Source: CAVYWD01 sp963772225
GTDB taxonomy: Bacteria; Myxococcota; Myxococcia; Myxococcales; UBA5297
Assembly: GCA_963772225.1 (NCBI GenBank)
Contig: CAVYWD010000004.1
Span: 434,001-498,000 of the forward strand
Reading direction: 5' to 3'
DNA length: 64,000 bases
Position 1 is the first letter of the stretch. Each line of letters begins with the position of its first letter. The notes below the pieces were generated by a model, which had not been told where the DNA came from, did not search any database, and worked only from the letters and a program-made list of their open reading frames with translations. The translations under genes and the position numbers were made by a program. Below are positions 61,985 through 64,000 of this stretch, in pieces.

Positions 61985-64000
61985 TCATTGGCCGGAGTCG
62001 GCCAGGAGGGCGTCGAGGGTCGTCTGGTCAAGGCGCGCCAGCGGAAAGTCCGAGGGCGTGGGCCCGCCCGCTTCGGGGGAGAGGCAATGGGCGATGAGGC
62101 GGCGCAGCTCAGCCGCGAAGCTCGCGCTCAATTGCGCCATCGTGCTCGGCTCGTGGACCTCGGCGCTGTAGATCCAGCTGGCGGTGAGCTGGCCGTCCTT
62201 GATGGCCGCGGTGACATCGAGCAAATGGGGACGCAGCGCCAGAGGGTGCTGCTCCGCCCCTAGGCTTTCGGGCGCGAAGCGGAATGGCCCGAGCGCGCCC
62301 CATTGGCCGAGGTAGTTGAACGAGAGCGCGGGCCTGGGCACGGCGCGCAATTCGGTGAGGACGTTGGGGCTCGCCGTGAGGTGGCGCAGAATGCCCCAGC
62401 CGAGCCCCTTGTTTGGAATACGGCGCAATTCCTCCTTCACCCTTTTCAAAGCGAGTCCCGGCTCCGCGGGGCGTGGCAAGTCCAGCGAGACGGGGTAGAG
62501 GCTCGTGAACCAGCCGACCGTGCGCGAGAGGTCGAGGCCCGGGAAGAGGTCCTCTCGGCCGTGGCCTTCGACGTGGATGAGCACGAGCTCGCCTGGGACC
62601 CAGCGCGACAAGGCGAGAGAGAGGGCGGCGAGCAGCATTTCCGGGACCCGCGTCCGATAGGCCGCCAGCGCCTCTTGCGTCAGGGTGCGCGTCTCCTGTC
62701 GGTCGAGGGTGACGAGCGCTCGGCGCGCGGACCCGAAGGTGTTGCGACCCGATGGGTGGTCGACCGGGAGCGCGGCGAAGGCGGCCTTGGCGAGCGCCTT
62801 CCAGTGCTCGGCTTCGCGCAGCAGCGCCTCGGAGCGGGCGAGGTCGCGCAGGTGCTCCGACCACTGCTTGAACGAGGTGGTCTTGGGCAAGAGCGCCGGC
62901 GGCTCGCCGCGCTCGAGCGAGGCATAGAGCGTCTGCAGGTCCTCGAGGAGAATTCGCCACGAGACGGCGTCGATGGCCAGGTGATGGGCGACGACGAGCA
63001 AGCGGCCGGGAACCTTGGCGCCGAAGTCGAAATGGACCGCGCGAAGCAGCGGGCCCGCTTCCAGGTCGAGGCTCGCCTGGACCTCGCCGGCGCGCTCCTC
63101 GACCGAGGCGCGGCGCTCGTCGTCCGTCCGCGCCGAGAGGTCGCGCAATTCCACGAAATCCGCCGCCTCGCTCGCCGCGCAATGCTGCTCCCAGGCGCCG
63201 TCTCGCCGAAAGCGCAATCGCAGGGCATCGTGGTGCTCGACCAGGCGCGCGAGGACGGGCCGCAGCAGGTCCGGCCGGAACGTCGGGGCGACCTCCAGGA
63301 GCAGCGATTGATTGAAATGGTGAGGAGCTTCGAGCGATTGCTCGAAGAACCAGGACTGGATGGGCGTGAGAGGCACGGGGCCTGCGACGACTCCCTGCTC
63401 CGAGAGCGCGGCGGGGGCCTCGCCGGCTGCTGCCGCGAGCTCGGCGATGGTCTGGTGCTCGAACAGCTGCTTCGGGGAGACGGCGAGGCCTCGTTGGCGC
63501 GCTCGCGCGATGACCTGAATGCTCAAGATGGAGTCGCCGCCGAGCTCGAAGAAATTGTCGTGAATGCCGACCTGCTCCACTCCGAGAAGCTCCGACCAGA
63601 TCTCCGCCAGGGTCTTTTCCGCGCTGCTCCGCGGGGCGGCGTAGGCGGCCGCGAGCGCAGGGCGGCTTCCGTCGAGCGCGGGGAGCGCATTCCGGTCGAC
63701 CTTGCCGTTCAAAGTGAGCGGCATGGACGAAAGCTTCACGAACGCCGCGGGCACCATGTACTCCGGCAGCTTTCGGCGCAGGAAGGCGCGCAGCTCGGTT
63801 GTCCCCACGGCCGGCTGATCGCTGACGAAGTACGCGAGCAGCCGCTTCTCCCCGGGCCGGTCTTCCCGCGCGATGACGGCGACCTCTCGGACCGCATCGT
63901 GCTGCGCGAGCGCGCCCTCGACTTCCTCGAGCTCGACTCGGAAGCCCCGTACCTTCACCTGGTGGTCGAGCCGAGCTAGGAAGTCGAGATTGCCGTCGGA
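61985..64000 (-). CDS. NRPS gene 1, 3' part: A (end)-T-E (cut by window edge)
   Basis: The visible 671 codons continue an adenylation domain that starts beyond the window: VKVRGFRVELEEVEGALAQH (A8 motif), NGKVDRNALPALDG (A10 with catalytic Lys). T follows (HDNFFELGGDSILS), then a full epimerisation domain (GPVPLTPIQSWFF; HHLAIDAVSWRILLED; VGWFTSLYPVSLDLP; PALSFNYLGQWG). It ends LDALLADSGQ. The module epimerises its residue, so the unit donates a D-amino acid to the first C domain of gene 2. The pocket residues of this A domain are off-window, so its substrate and any earlier modules or starter unit cannot be read. Confidence 0.95.
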   Translation of the reverse strand, partial: SDGNLDFLARLDHQVKVRGFRVELEEVEGALAQHDAVREVAVIAREDRPGEKRLLAYFVSDQPAVGTTELRAFLRRKLPEYMVPAAFVKLSSMPLTLNGKVDRNALPALDGSRPALAAAYAAPRSSAEKTLAEIWSELLGVEQVGIHDNFFELGGDSILSIQVIARARQRGLAVSPKQLFEHQTIAELAAAAGEAPAALSEQGVVAGPVPLTPIQSWFFEQSLEAPHHFNQSLLLEVAPTFRPDLLRPVLARLVEHHDALRLRFRRDGAWEQHCAASEAADFVELRDLSARTDDERRASVEERAGEVQASLDLEAGPLLRAVHFDFGAKVPGRLLVVAHHLAIDAVSWRILLEDLQTLYASLERGEPPALLPKTTSFKQWSEHLRDLARSEALLREAEHWKALAKAAFAALPVDHPSGRNTFGSARRALVTLDRQETRTLTQEALAAYRTRVPEMLLAALSLALSRWVPGELVLIHVEGHGREDLFPGLDLSRTVGWFTSLYPVSLDLPRPAEPGLALKRVKEELRRIPNKGLGWGILRHLTASPNVLTELRAVPRPALSFNYLGQWGALGPFRFAPESLGAEQHPLALRPHLLDVTAAIKDGQLTASWIYSAEVHEPSTMAQLSASFAAELRRLIAHCLSPEAGGPTPSDFPLARLDQTTLDALLADSGQ

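Overview
The window reads as one contiguous, very GC-rich, gene-dense bacterial chromosome segment. No tRNA, rRNA, CRISPR array, insertion sequence or prophage gene was found. The gene content points to a Myxococcota-type (deltaproteobacterial) genome: a fibro-slime-domain lipoprotein, lipoproteins with Gly/Asp/Ala-rich linkers after the lipobox, several sensor kinases, a double BadF-type activase fused to a dehydratase-like half, and a large non-ribosomal peptide synthetase (NRPS) locus. The taxonomic assignment is inference, because no phylogenetic marker is present.

Left part (1-19.5 kb). A truncated alkaline phosphatase-like gene and a small secreted protein lie on the minus strand, followed by an unknown gene. 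Then comes an unusual radical SAM + glycosyltransferase-like + TPR fusion. A minus-strand signalling set follows: TonB-dependent receptor, YfiR-like periplasmic protein, CHASE8-type histidine kinase and single-domain response regulator, with a separate PAS/PAS hybrid kinase upstream. Next are a metallophosphoesterase, a fibro-slime lipoprotein, a DHH phosphoesterase, a lipase with a small partner gene, and a three-gene NrtA/SsuA-type ABC importer.

Middle part (19.5-42.1 kb). This holds a protein built almost wholly of charged amphipathic octads, a long acyl-CoA dehydrogenase, an Hsp20 chaperone with a visible promoter and terminator, two metallo-beta-lactamase-fold enzymes, a CPA2 antiporter, an EamA permease with a histidine-rich tail, UppP with a Nudix hydrolase, a truncated nucleotidyltransferase remnant, small lipoproteins, a beta-helix lipoprotein, a PAP2 phosphatase, the 1475-residue activase/dehydratase fusion and a LysE-type exporter.

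Right part (42.2-64 kb, all minus strand). Three NRPS genes and a terminal MbtH gene form one operon that is cut by the window edge. Read 5' to 3', the domains are: ...A-T-E / C-A(Thr)-T, C-A(Leu-like)-T-E, C-A(Phe)-T / C-A(Leu-like)-T-E, C-A(Leu-like)-T-TE. Condensation-domain types, carrier-protein motifs and epimerase positions all agree. They predict a released peptide ending ...D-X, L-Thr, D-Leu-like, L-Phe, D-Leu-like, L-Leu-like. The operon ends at a strong hairpin facing lysE, which is a natural cluster boundary.

Four genes (an alpha/beta hydrolase, a hexapeptide acyltransferase, an M20 peptidase and the last NRPS) each carry one apparent +1 insertion in a 3-4 base homopolymer run. 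Removing one base restores a full family-like protein in each case. This pattern suggests sequencing or assembly error more than true gene decay.
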